A stretch of DNA of 64,000 bases from PNKC01 sp038323265 (GTDB taxonomy: Bacteria > Chloroflexota > Dehalococcoidia > Tepidiformales > Tepidiformaceae), in assembly GCA_038323265.1 (NCBI GenBank), contig JBBQGT010000001.1:1-64000 (forward strand). Reading direction: 5' to 3'. The notes under the pieces are model-generated. The model saw only the letters and a program-made list of their open reading frames with translations. It made no database searches and was not told where the DNA came from. Positions 39,962 through 46,996 of this stretch are shown piece after piece. The position numbers and the translations under genes were made by a program. How positions within the stretch are numbered: position 1 is the first letter of the stretch; each line of letters begins with the position of its first letter.

Positions 39962-41434
39962 ATGCCCATCGCTCTCTCCACCGCCCGCCGCGCTTATCGC
40001 CGCCTGTCCGGCCAGGACGCCGCCTTCCTTTCATTCGAAGGCGAGGGCCGACCGATGCATATCGGTGCGGTGGCGTTCGTCTCCAGTGATGGCTGGCGCG
40101 ATGCCGCTGGCGCGTTCGATTCGGGGCGCCTCGTCGCCACACTGCTCGAGCGGGCGAAAGCGGTACCGGGTATGGACCAGCGCCTCGCACGCGCGCCGAT
40201 CAGCGGCTGGCCGGTCTGGGTGCGCGAACCGGCTCTCGATTGGTCCGGCCAGGTGGAACTGCACGAACCTGTGGCAAGCGAAGTGGACGTGCGCAGCATC
40301 GCTGAAGCGGCGATGGCCAAGCACCTCGACCGATCGAAGCCGCTCTGGAAGCTGGTCATCGTGCCGGGCGTGGGTGACGGCGAGAGCTTCGCGGTCATCT
40401 TTCTCGCACATCACTCGTTGGTCGATGGCATCGCCGGCATGGACCTGATCACCCTCCTCCTGGACCCGCGCGAGGGTGCGGGCTCGCCCGTGCCGCTCAA
40501 CTTCGGGCCGCTTCGTTCCGATTCCCAGATGAAGGCCGCCGAGCTGGCGCGCTGGGTCGAACTCCCCGCTCTTCTGACGCTCAAGGCTGTGCGGCTGGCG
40601 ACCAACAAGCGCCGCTTCCGGCGGTTCGTGCGGCGCGGTGTGGCGCTTGTCCGCACGAGCGTTCGGCTGCTTACGCCGGGGCCGAAGACTGGCCTCCGCA
40701 GCCGCAACGAAGGCGAGCGCACAGTCGCCTGGTTCAGCGTCGAAGAGCGCCCGTTGCGACTCGCCCGCAAGCGCCTTGGCGGCAGTCCGAACGACCTCGT
40801 CCTTGCAGCGGTGGCGCAGGCGCTTTCGGAGATGGGCACGCATCATCGCTTCCTGCCGCTGAAGCTGCGCGCCGCCGTTCCGGTTTCGTTCCGCACGCGC
40901 GCCCAGCGTTACGCCCTCGGCAACCGGATCGGGCTGCTGCTCACTCCGTTGGAGATGCGCGACCGAGATCCAGGGCGAACGGTACGCCGCATCCGCCGCC
41001 ACACGGCCATCCAGAAGCGCCGCGGTGATGCCGAAGGATACGAAGTGCTGACCGAACTGACGGCCTGGACCGGCCAACGCAGCCAGAAGTTGCTGCACTG
41101 GCTTTCGAGCACGCTGCACTCCTATGGAATCCTGGTCACCAACGTCCCCGGCCCCGCGCGCCCGTTCACGCTGGGCGGAGCTGAGCTGAGCGAGATCTAC
41201 CCGCTGGTGCCGCTTTTCGGCTCGCAATCGGTGAGCGTGGCGGCTGTGCGTTATCGCGGCTCGTTGCGTATCGGCGTCACCTCATCGTGGGCGGACCGCC
41301 AGATGGTGGACGAATTCGCGGCGCGGCTCCAGACGGCGTTCGCAATATTGACCCGCGCGACTGCCGCGATCGAACCGGTGCGTGTGCCGAAGGCCGCTGG
41401 CGAAGCGCGGCCCGGCACGTTCGCGGCAGGCTGA
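39962..41434 (+). CDS. Wax ester synthase/diacylglycerol acyltransferase (WS/DGAT)
   Basis: A 490-residue acyltransferase that joins acyl-CoA to a fatty alcohol or diacylglycerol. The catalytic HHxxxDG motif is intact as HHSLVDG at residues 150-156; the N-terminal SGQDAAFLSFEGEGRPMHIG and the later PNDLVLAAVAQALSEM and VTNVPGPARPFTLGGA (the ND and NVPGP motifs) are also family signatures. WS/DGAT proteins make storage lipids such as wax esters or triacylglycerols at the membrane. The following hemerythrin gene starts 7 bases after the stop and is probably co-transcribed. Confidence 0.92.
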   Translation: MPIALSTARRAYRRLSGQDAAFLSFEGEGRPMHIGAVAFVSSDGWRDAAGAFDSGRLVATLLERAKAVPGMDQRLARAPISGWPVWVREPALDWSGQVELHEPVASEVDVRSIAEAAMAKHLDRSKPLWKLVIVPGVGDGESFAVIFLAHHSLVDGIAGMDLITLLLDPREGAGSPVPLNFGPLRSDSQMKAAELARWVELPALLTLKAVRLATNKRRFRRFVRRGVALVRTSVRLLTPGPKTGLRSRNEGERTVAWFSVEERPLRLARKRLGGSPNDLVLAAVAQALSEMGTHHRFLPLKLRAAVPVSFRTRAQRYALGNRIGLLLTPLEMRDRDPGRTVRRIRRHTAIQKRRGDAEGYEVLTELTAWTGQRSQKLLHWLSSTLHSYGILVTNVPGPARPFTLGGAELSEIYPLVPLFGSQSVSVAAVRYRGSLRIGVTSSWADRQMVDEFAARLQTAFAILTRATAAIEPVRVPKAAGEARPGTFAAG

Positions 41435-41441
41435 CGCGCTG

Positions 41442-42035
41442 GTGGCCACGCGCGATGACTTCGAGACGGATGTCGAGCCCCTTGCCGGGCTGATGCGCGA
41501 CCACGTTGAAATCCTCGAGTTGATTGCCGACACCATCGAGGCGATCCTGGCTGGGCTTGGCGCGGAGGGCGATGCAGCGCTCGCTGGAGCGGCCCTGGAG
41601 AGCGTTCGGGACCTCGCCGCCTACCTCGCTGAAGACCTCGTGGTGCACATCGCCAAAGAAGAGGATGTGCTCTTCCCGGCTCTTCGCGGGCTGGCGACGG
41701 AGATTGACAAAGTCGTCTACGAAATGGTCGAACAGCACGATGAGGTACGCCTGCGTAAAGCGAACATCGAGCGCACGCTCGCCGCGCTGGATCATTCGCA
41801 CGAAGAAGTGGAAGGCGCGGCCGAGGCGCTGGCCGGGAGCCTCGCGCGCGCTGGCTCGGGCGCGCCGACGGCGGCCGTCCTGGCCGAGTTCCTCGACGGC
41901 GCGAAGCGCCAGGCATGGATCCTTGAGGGCCACTTCGGCGACGAAGAGGAAGACCTGTTTGTGCCCGCGCTGGAACTACTCTCGCCCGAAACTTTCGGGC
42001 AACTGGCGGCGGCGGCGGACGCTTTGAACGTGTAA
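41442..42035 (+). CDS. Hemerythrin-HHE domain protein
   Basis: A 197-residue four-helix protein with the HHE pattern. Candidate diiron ligands are His21 (LMRDHVEI), His69 with Glu73/Glu74 (VVHIAKEEDVLFP), His99 (MVEQHDEV) and His164 with Glu168 (LEGHFGDEEEDLFVP). Such proteins bind O2, NO or iron and protect against oxidative or nitrosative stress. GTG 41442 is seven bases after the stop of the WS/DGAT gene, so the two genes probably form one transcript; a connection between storage-lipid synthesis and an iron/oxygen protein is unusual and could be incidental. Confidence 0.86.
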   Translation: MATRDDFETDVEPLAGLMRDHVEILELIADTIEAILAGLGAEGDAALAGAALESVRDLAAYLAEDLVVHIAKEEDVLFPALRGLATEIDKVVYEMVEQHDEVRLRKANIERTLAALDHSHEEVEGAAEALAGSLARAGSGAPTAAVLAEFLDGAKRQAWILEGHFGDEEEDLFVPALELLSPETFGQLAAAADALNV

Positions 42036-42158
42036 TCGGCCGCACAAACCCCGCCCTGCGCGTTCGAGACTTCTTTTTGGGCGGCAAGCGCATAGCCTCG
42101 GACTGGCCATACTGGCGACGCTCCCTTGATGCGGAGTTCCAAAGGAAGGGGTGCTTCA

Positions 42159-42713
42159 GTGAAAGCAAGAGTCGTGCGCTGGGTCACTTTAGTTGGGGTC
42201 GCAGGAGCGCTTGCCGTTGGTTTAGCGGGCTGCGGCGGTGACGATGGCAACAAGGACGCTGGTGGTAACCCGGGAACAAGCACCGCCACAGTTGCCCCGA
42301 GCGGGGGTGGCTCGACCGCGAACGGCTCGACCGCGAATGGCCCGTCCGACGCCGACAAGAAGTACGTCTCCGGAATGTGCGCAGCGATCAAAGATTTCAA
42401 TGCGGCGATGGACAAGGTTAACTCCATCAAGTACGAGAGCGGGACCGAACTCATCAAGGTCGTTGTGGGACCTTTCGACAGCTATGCCAAGGCGATCGCC
42501 AAAATCACTCCTCCGGCGGACTTGAGGGACTACCACACGAAAGTTGTCACGGATCTCAACGCAACCGCCAAAGCCCTGGGGGAGGGACGAGGGCTTGAAG
42601 GGATCGATTCACTAGTGATAAACACTGCTCAACTCCCGGTGGAGACAGAAGCCCGGCTGCGGAAGGCAGCCGTCGGTAACGCGGACTGCAAAGGCAGCGC
42701 TTACGTGCCGTAG
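42159..42713 (+). CDS. Lipoprotein, unknown function
   Basis: A 184-residue exported lipoprotein. The signal MKARVVRWVTLVGVAGALAV leads to the lipobox LAGC with the lipid-bearing Cys25, then a Gly/Ser/Thr-rich tether with an exact 15-base tandem duplication (GSTANGSTANG) and a helical domain (about residues 65-180) with two more cysteines. GTG 42159 follows GGAAGGGG at 7 bases; earlier ATG 42129 would weaken the signal peptide. No enzymatic motif was recognised. It probably sits on the outer face of the membrane. Confidence 0.8.
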   Translation: MKARVVRWVTLVGVAGALAVGLAGCGGDDGNKDAGGNPGTSTATVAPSGGGSTANGSTANGPSDADKKYVSGMCAAIKDFNAAMDKVNSIKYESGTELIKVVVGPFDSYAKAIAKITPPADLRDYHTKVVTDLNATAKALGEGRGLEGIDSLVINTAQLPVETEARLRKAAVGNADCKGSAYVP

Positions 42714-42803
42714 CGTCGATCAACGCATAGCACGCACCGTCACTGGGGGCGGATGGCTACCGTCCGGGGCGTGGGTTACCGGTTCCAGGCGTAGCGCGAA
42801 AGT

Positions 42804-42826
42804 CTCAGGACTCAGACTCAGGACTC
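42804..42826. repeat. Short tandem repeat at the 3' end of fabI
   Basis: CTCAGGA, CTCAGA, CTCAGGA, CTCG: heptamer-like units lying over and after the stop codon of the FabI gene, whose TGA is part of a unit. Confidence 0.6.
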
Positions 42827-43603
42827 GTCTGGCAGCTGCATCCCCATGATGTTGTAGCCGCTGTCCACGTAAAGCACTTCGCCGGTGATACCGCGGGCGG
42901 CGTCGCTGCTGAGGAAGGCGGCCGTCCCGCCCACGTCGTCGATCGTCACGTTCTTGCGCAGAGGGGCCTGGCTGGCGAAGGTGCGCTGGTAATCGCGGAA
43001 GCCGCTGATGCCGCTGGCGGCGAGGGTGCGGATTGGCCCCGCGCTGATTGCGTTGACGCGAATGCCCTCCGGACCAAGGTCGCTTGCGAGGTAGCGCATG
43101 GCTGCTTCCAGTGAGGCCTTGGCGACGCCCATAACGTTGTACTTGGGGACCACCTTTTCGGCGCCGTAGTAGGTGAGCGTGAGGATGCTGCCGCCGTTCG
43201 GCATCAGCGGCCGTGCCGCTCGTGCGAGGGCCACCAGGGAGTAGACCGAGATATCGTGGGCCAGGGCAAAGCCGGCGCGGCTGGTGTCCACAAAGCGCCC
43301 GGCGAGGTCTTCGCGGTTCGCATAGGCGATGGCGTGCACGAGGATGTCGATCGTGCCGAATTCCGCTTTGGCCTTCGCAAAGACGCCCTCAATCTCTTCG
43401 TCTTTGGTCACGTCACACATTTCGATGAAGCTAGCGCCGACGCTTTCGGCGAGGGGACGCACGCGCTTTTCGAGGGTTGGCACGCCGTAGGAGAAGCCGA
43501 GCTTCGCGCCTTCAGCGTGAAACGCCTTGGCTATCCCCCAGGCGATCGAGTGGTCGTTGGCTACGCCAAAGATCAGAGCCGTTTTACCGGTTAAAGCACC
43601 CAT
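42818..43603 (-). CDS. fabI: Enoyl-[acyl-carrier-protein] reductase FabI
   Basis: A 261-residue NADH-dependent enoyl-ACP reductase of type II fatty acid synthesis. It has the FabI-specific cofactor motif GVANDHSIAWGIA, HAIAYANREDLAGRF, the catalytic pair in TLTYYGAEKVVPKYNVMGVAKA (Tyr-x6-Lys, the FabI spacing) and ITGEVLYVDSGYNIMG at the C-terminus. It is membrane-independent and cytoplasmic. TACGCT lies 7 bases upstream of ATG 43603. The stop lies within a short tandem repeat. It is the only fatty-acid synthesis gene in the window. Confidence 0.94.
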   Translation of the reverse strand: MGALTGKTALIFGVANDHSIAWGIAKAFHAEGAKLGFSYGVPTLEKRVRPLAESVGASFIEMCDVTKDEEIEGVFAKAKAEFGTIDILVHAIAYANREDLAGRFVDTSRAGFALAHDISVYSLVALARAARPLMPNGGSILTLTYYGAEKVVPKYNVMGVAKASLEAAMRYLASDLGPEGIRVNAISAGPIRTLAASGISGFRDYQRTFASQAPLRKNVTIDDVGGTAAFLSSDAARGITGEVLYVDSGYNIMGMQLPDES

Positions 43604-43610
43604 GCGGGAC

Positions 43611-43616
43611 AGCGTA
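43611..43616 (-). promoter_or_regulatory. -10-like TACGCT of fabI
   Basis: TACGCT, 7 bases before the ATG on the minus strand. Confidence 0.5.
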
Positions 43617-43735
43617 GGACTGGCGGCGGTTTTGAACCACAGAGCGGGGGGTTTGAGAGGGAAGGTGGCCGGACGACAGCTCGCAACAGCGGTGTGCTGG
43701 TTGTGGTTGGTTGCCTCAGCGAAGCGGCCTGACGC

Positions 43736-44125
43736 CTAGCCGCGAATGACGGCGTCCACTTCGATTTCAATCAGGATTGCGGGTTCGATGAGGGCGACTA
43801 CTTGCACCATGGTGGCTGCCGGGCGGATCTCGCTAAAGTGCTCACCGTGGGCGCGACCGAACTCCTGCCAATTGGCGATGTCGGTGACGAACATGCGGGT
43901 GCGGACGACGTCGGCCATGTTCGCGCCGGCCTCGGCCAGTGCTTCGGCGATGATTTCGAAGCAGCGCCTCGCCTGTAGGTAGGGGTCATCGCCGCCGGCG
44001 ATGCTGCCATCGGGGTTGGCCGCCGTGGTGCCTGCGACGAACACGTGGTTGCCTTCGCGCACCGCCCGCGAGTAGCCGACAACGGACTCCCACGGCCCAC
44101 CGGACGAGATCAGTTGGCGTGTCAT
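43736..44125 (-). CDS. RidA/YjgF family protein
   Basis: A 129-residue protein of the Rid family, trimeric enamine/imine deaminases that clear reactive intermediates of PLP enzymes. AVREGNHVFVAGTTAANPDG and VVRTRMFVTDIANWQEFG are conserved, and the active-site arginine lies in RPAATMVQVVAL, although the surroundings differ from archetypal RidA (RPARSCV). The subgroup is therefore uncertain, as several Rid subfamilies have lost deaminase activity. ATG 44125 is the family start; a longer upstream frame has no ribosome site. Confidence 0.87.
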   Translation of the reverse strand: MTRQLISSGGPWESVVGYSRAVREGNHVFVAGTTAANPDGSIAGGDDPYLQARRCFEIIAEALAEAGANMADVVRTRMFVTDIANWQEFGRAHGEHFSEIRPAATMVQVVALIEPAILIEIEVDAVIRG

Positions 44126-44250
44126 GCGAATGATTAAAGGGCCGGTGGACGGGTGCTGCAAGGGCGAGTGTGTTTCGAGCGCCTTGCACCGCACCCGGCG
44201 AAGCAGGTCGCGAACTGGCGGACAAGCGGTGGCGCGCTCTTCAGCCACGC

Positions 44251-44478
44251 ATGCCGACGGTCGAAGACTTAGGCATGGATCTCGCTGGTGACCCCCAGGT
44301 CGTTTCCCTTGCTGAGCGTACGGCCGCTTTTGGCGCGCAGGTTGAACGAGACACGCAGAACATCCGGACGTTGCGCCGCGAGCTGGACGCGCTCTGGGTT
44401 TCGCGCGCCACGCCGGATGGCGGAGTTGTCTGGGTATTGCGCCAGCGCCGCGTGGAACCGCCGCGCCGTTCGGCCTGA
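44251..44478 (+). CDS. Possible small protein, unknown
   Basis: A 75-residue open frame between two minus-strand genes. Its composition is coding-like, with many Arg, Glu, Ala and a helical central part (AFGAQVERDTQNIRTLRREL). No ribosome site or TANNNT element precedes ATG 44251; GTG 44170 would extend it to 102 residues. No family recognised. The rest of the gap 44126-44490 holds nothing else clear. Confidence 0.35.
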   Translation: MPTVEDLGMDLAGDPQVVSLAERTAAFGAQVERDTQNIRTLRRELDALWVSRATPDGGVVWVLRQRRVEPPRRSA

Positions 44479-44490
44479 GATGAACGAAGA

Positions 44491-45804
44491 CTAGGCTCGT
44501 TCGCACATCCGGCGAGTTACTTCCCAGACCATTTCGCAGTTTATCCGCAGGCTTTCGATGCTCACGCGTTCGTTGTGGCCGTGAATCGTGCGACCCACGT
44601 CCGGCGTGGTCAGCCCGCCCGAAAAGCCGTACGAGATCTGCCCGCGGTTGCGCAGCGTGCTGCTATCGGTGAACCCGACGGTCATGCCGGGCACCACGAC
44701 GGCCTCCTCCATGTGGTCATGGATGACGTCTTCGATGGTGCGGAAGAGTTCGGTATCGAAGCTGTTCGTCTCGGACCAGCCGGTGTGGATGCGCTCGATG
44801 CGCACCCTGGCGTCGTCAATAACTGCTGTCAACTCGGCGATGAAGGCTTCGGGCTGGACGCCTGGCAGCAGGCGGCAATCGAGCGTCGCTTCGGCAAAGG
44901 CCGGGATGACATTGACCTTCACGCCGGCAGTCAGACCCGTGGCGCTGATCGTGTTCGAAAGCAGGGCGCGCACCCGCGGGTCGTTCGCGGCTGATTGTTC
45001 GAGGCCGCGCGGCGAGGAGTCACCCCGGTAGACGCCGGCGCGCGCGAGGCGGTTGAAGTACTCCTGTAGCCCTTCGGAGACGGCCAGCGGCCGTTGCCAG
45101 GCCTGGATAGCGCCGAGCGCGCGGGTCAAGCGGTCGACTGCGTTATCGCTGTGGGGAACGGAGCCGTGGCCCGGTGTCCCTTCGGCCACAAGGCGCAGCC
45201 AGACTGGCCCCTTTTCGGCCACCGCGATGTTGTAGACCGGGCGCTCCACGCCGAACAGTTCGGTGGTGCCGCCGCCTCCTTCGTTTATCACAAACTCGGC
45301 GTCCAACGACTCCGGGTGGTTGCGTTCAAGCCAGCGCACGCCGAACTCCGAGCCGGCCTCTTCGTCCGCCATGGCGAAGAAGATCACGTCGCGCGCGAGC
45401 GGCACGGCCAGCCGCTTGAGGTTGAGGAAGGTGACCAACTGGACGATCCCGAGGCCCTTCATATCGAGTGCGCCGCGGCCCCAGATATGCCCGTCTTTGA
45501 TCAGACCGGAGAACGGCCCTTCGTCCCAGAACTCGCGCTGCACGGGCACGACGTCGGTGTGGTTGAGGAGCATAAAGGGTTGCTTGCTGCCATCGCCGGG
45601 GAGCACCGCGCGCAGCGAGAGGCGATCGTCGCCGGCATCGAACAGTTCGTAGGGGATGCCTTCGCGCTCGAGGATCGCGCCGATGAAATCGCAGGCCAGG
45701 CGCTCGTTGCCCGGCGGGTTCGAAGTATCGATGCGCAGGAACTGGCAGAGCAGGTCGATCGCTTCGTTGTGGACGGCGTCCCAATCGGGGGCGGCTGTGG
45801 GCAT
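44491..45804 (-). CDS. M20-family metallopeptidase
   Basis: A 437-residue zinc amidohydrolase of the ArgE/DapE/CPG2 class. The first metal ligand and catalytic Asp lie in LLNHTDVVPV, followed by IWGRGALDMKG with the bridging Asp and FFAMADEEAGSEFG with the general-base Glu pair. A lid/dimerisation domain (about residues 190-300) with GTPGHGSVPH and a C-terminal GHNERVSIESL histidine complete the pattern. It cleaves N-acyl amino acids, dipeptides or similar amides; the exact substrate cannot be told. ATG 45804 has GGAG, and TATACT (45833-45838) lies upstream. Confidence 0.92.
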   Translation of the reverse strand: MPTAAPDWDAVHNEAIDLLCQFLRIDTSNPPGNERLACDFIGAILEREGIPYELFDAGDDRLSLRAVLPGDGSKQPFMLLNHTDVVPVQREFWDEGPFSGLIKDGHIWGRGALDMKGLGIVQLVTFLNLKRLAVPLARDVIFFAMADEEAGSEFGVRWLERNHPESLDAEFVINEGGGGTTELFGVERPVYNIAVAEKGPVWLRLVAEGTPGHGSVPHSDNAVDRLTRALGAIQAWQRPLAVSEGLQEYFNRLARAGVYRGDSSPRGLEQSAANDPRVRALLSNTISATGLTAGVKVNVIPAFAEATLDCRLLPGVQPEAFIAELTAVIDDARVRIERIHTGWSETNSFDTELFRTIEDVIHDHMEEAVVVPGMTVGFTDSSTLRNRGQISYGFSGGLTTPDVGRTIHGHNERVSIESLRINCEMVWEVTRRMCERA

Positions 45805-45832
45805 GGCGAAACTCCGGGCGGGGTGTGCGGGG

Positions 45833-45838
45833 AGTATA
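45833..45838 (-). promoter_or_regulatory. -10-like TATACT of the M20 peptidase gene
   Basis: TATACT, five of six consensus bases, 28 bases before ATG 45804. The short leader carries GGAG. Confidence 0.45.
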
Positions 45839-45904
45839 CGGGTGTCCCAGACTGCTCACTCGGCCAGTGCGCGAGGGCGTGGCGCCGAACTGGGGAGAGG
45901 CCAA

Positions 45905-45916
45905 GGGGTTAACCCC
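45905..45916. repeat. 12-bp perfect palindrome GGGGTTAACCCC
   Basis: Perfect palindrome in the gap between the divergent M20 peptidase gene and the Phd region. A GTTAAC hexamer recurs 50 bases downstream in an A+T-rich patch. No regulator is known for it. The rest of this gap, up to about 46000, shows no gene. Confidence 0.4.
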
Positions 45917-46024
45917 GTCATGGCCTCCCGACTCCCCGATTTTACAGACATAAAGATGCAACATTGTTAACTATCCGCCCAACCTGACGGGCAAGCGGGC
46001 CATGCCCCGCTGCCTGCCGCGCCG

Positions 46025-46198
46025 TTGGCCGAACTGCCGTGGAACGTACAGCGCGCACTCGTGGAACGTCGCCGACTGCGATTCAAGCAGTGGGGCATCG
46101 GCCGCACCGAGTATGAAAACAACGAGTGGAGCCTCTGGAACGTGCCCGAAGACGCGGACTACGTCTCGCGCCGCGCGGCGCGGCTAGCGGAGACGTGA
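46025..46198 (+). CDS. Possible small protein upstream of phd, start unclear
   Basis: A 57-residue frame that reads like real protein: LAELPWNVQRALVERRRLRF followed by acidic and aromatic stretches ending AARLAET. It is open back to a stop near 45968, but has no ATG or GTG; TTG 46025 is the only likely start, and no ribosome site is visible. It could be the 3' remnant of a gene cut by rearrangement. It ends 40 bases before the Phd antitoxin and on the same strand. No family recognised. Confidence 0.3.
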   Translation: MAELPWNVQRALVERRRLRFKQWGIGRTEYENNEWSLWNVPEDADYVSRRAARLAET

Positions 46199-46226
46199 CG
46201 CAGCGCCCAGGGCTGGCAGCGTTTGG

Positions 46227-46232
46227 TATGCT
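46227..46232 (+). promoter_or_regulatory. -10-like TATGCT of the Phd antitoxin gene
   Basis: TATGCT, 6 bases before ATG 46239. Confidence 0.5.
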
Positions 46233-46238
46233 GGGCCT

Positions 46239-46379
46239 ATGACGATCGTGACCGTTGATGTTGCAAAGATGCGCCTCTCGGAGCTGGTGGCGGCAGCCGA
46301 GCGCGGCGAGGAAGTGCTGATCTTGCGGGACGGCAAGGCGGTCGCACGGATTATCAAATACGGAGAGCCCGCGCCGTAG
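46239..46379 (+). CDS. Phd/YefM-type antitoxin, orphan
   Basis: A 46-residue protein with the Phd fold N-terminal half: TIVTVDVAKMRLSELVAAAE, then RGEEVLILRDGKAVARII. This is the typical DNA-binding part of type II antitoxins that pair with PIN or Doc toxins. The C-terminal toxin-binding tail is very short. No toxin gene follows: the next 55 bases lead into the minus-strand Nudix gene, and nothing PIN- or Doc-like precedes it. It is therefore an orphan antitoxin or the remains of a pair. TATGCT lies 6 bases upstream, so it is probably leaderless. Confidence 0.75.
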   Translation: MTIVTVDVAKMRLSELVAAAERGEEVLILRDGKAVARIIKYGEPAP

Positions 46380-46434
46380 CCAGAGAGCGTGATGGTGTCA
46401 GCAGCGGCCGGCGACTCGCCGACTACCGTAGCCG

Positions 46435-46983
46435 TCATCTGGTAGCGACGTCCTCCGCTTCAACATCCGCGCTACTCCACGCGCAGCGGCTCTGGCGGCA
46501 GCTGCCCGGCCAACAGCGGCGGGAGCAGGGTGGCCAGGGCGCGCGGACGAAAACGTCAGGTGAGGCGGCGATTTCGGCGGCGTTCCACCAACGGTGCTCG
46601 GCGATGTCGGCCAGTTCGGCCTCCGTCCATCCGGCCCGGCTGATTTCGCTGCCGGAGGCGCGGGCCAGCTGGTAGCGCTCGTCAGCGTGGAACCATTCGC
46701 CGCGCCGTTCCGAGCCCAGCCAGACGCCGGTGTATTCGCGAAGCCACACCCAGGGGCCAAAGACGACGTCCGTCATCCCGGTCTCTTCGATGATTTCGCG
46801 CCGCGCCGCTTCTTCGGGTGATTCGCCCGGCTCCGCGCCGCCGCCCGGCGGAAACCAGACAGGGAGGCCGGTCTGAGCATCCACGAAAGACAGGCGAAAG
46901 AGCAGCAGTCTCGCGTCCGGGTCAAGGAGCAGTACCCGCGCGCTGGCGCGCCGAAATGGCGCTTCCCTGGTACCCGGGGTCAT
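46435..46983 (-). CDS. Nudix hydrolase with frameshifted C-terminus
   Basis: A 182-residue frame. The Nudix box is intact: GGGAEPGESPEEAARREIIEETG (about residues 49-71, shown in part by its GX5EX7REUXEEXG pattern), following FPPGGG. This family removes a nucleoside-diphosphate-linked moiety from substrates. At about 46538-46546, after SPDVFVR, the frame slips: as read the end is a Cys/Trp/Arg-rich nonsense tail, whereas the neighbouring frame gives ALATLLPPLLAGQLPPEPLR and stops at 46472. One missing base in a GCGCGCG run explains it. TAGGGT (46991-46996) lies 7 bases before ATG 46983. Confidence 0.82.
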   Translation of the reverse strand: MTPGTREAPFRRASARVLLLDPDARLLLFRLSFVDAQTGLPVWFPPGGGAEPGESPEEAARREIIEETGMTDVVFGPWVWLREYTGVWLGSERRGEWFHADERYQLARASGSEISRAGWTEAELADIAEHRWWNAAEIAASPDVFVRAPWPPCSRRCWPGSCRQSRCAWSSADVEAEDVATR

Positions 46984-46990
46984 TCGTCCG

Positions 46991-46996
46991 ACCCTA
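46991..46996 (-). promoter_or_regulatory. -10-like TAGGGT of the Nudix gene
   Basis: TAGGGT, 7 bases before ATG 46983. Its first three bases are the stop codon of the upstream acyl-CoA dehydrogenase gene. Confidence 0.4.

Noticed and set aside
40031..41227. Minus-strand open frame of 398 codons opposite the WS/DGAT gene
   Set aside because: Antisense shadow of a well-conserved enzyme.
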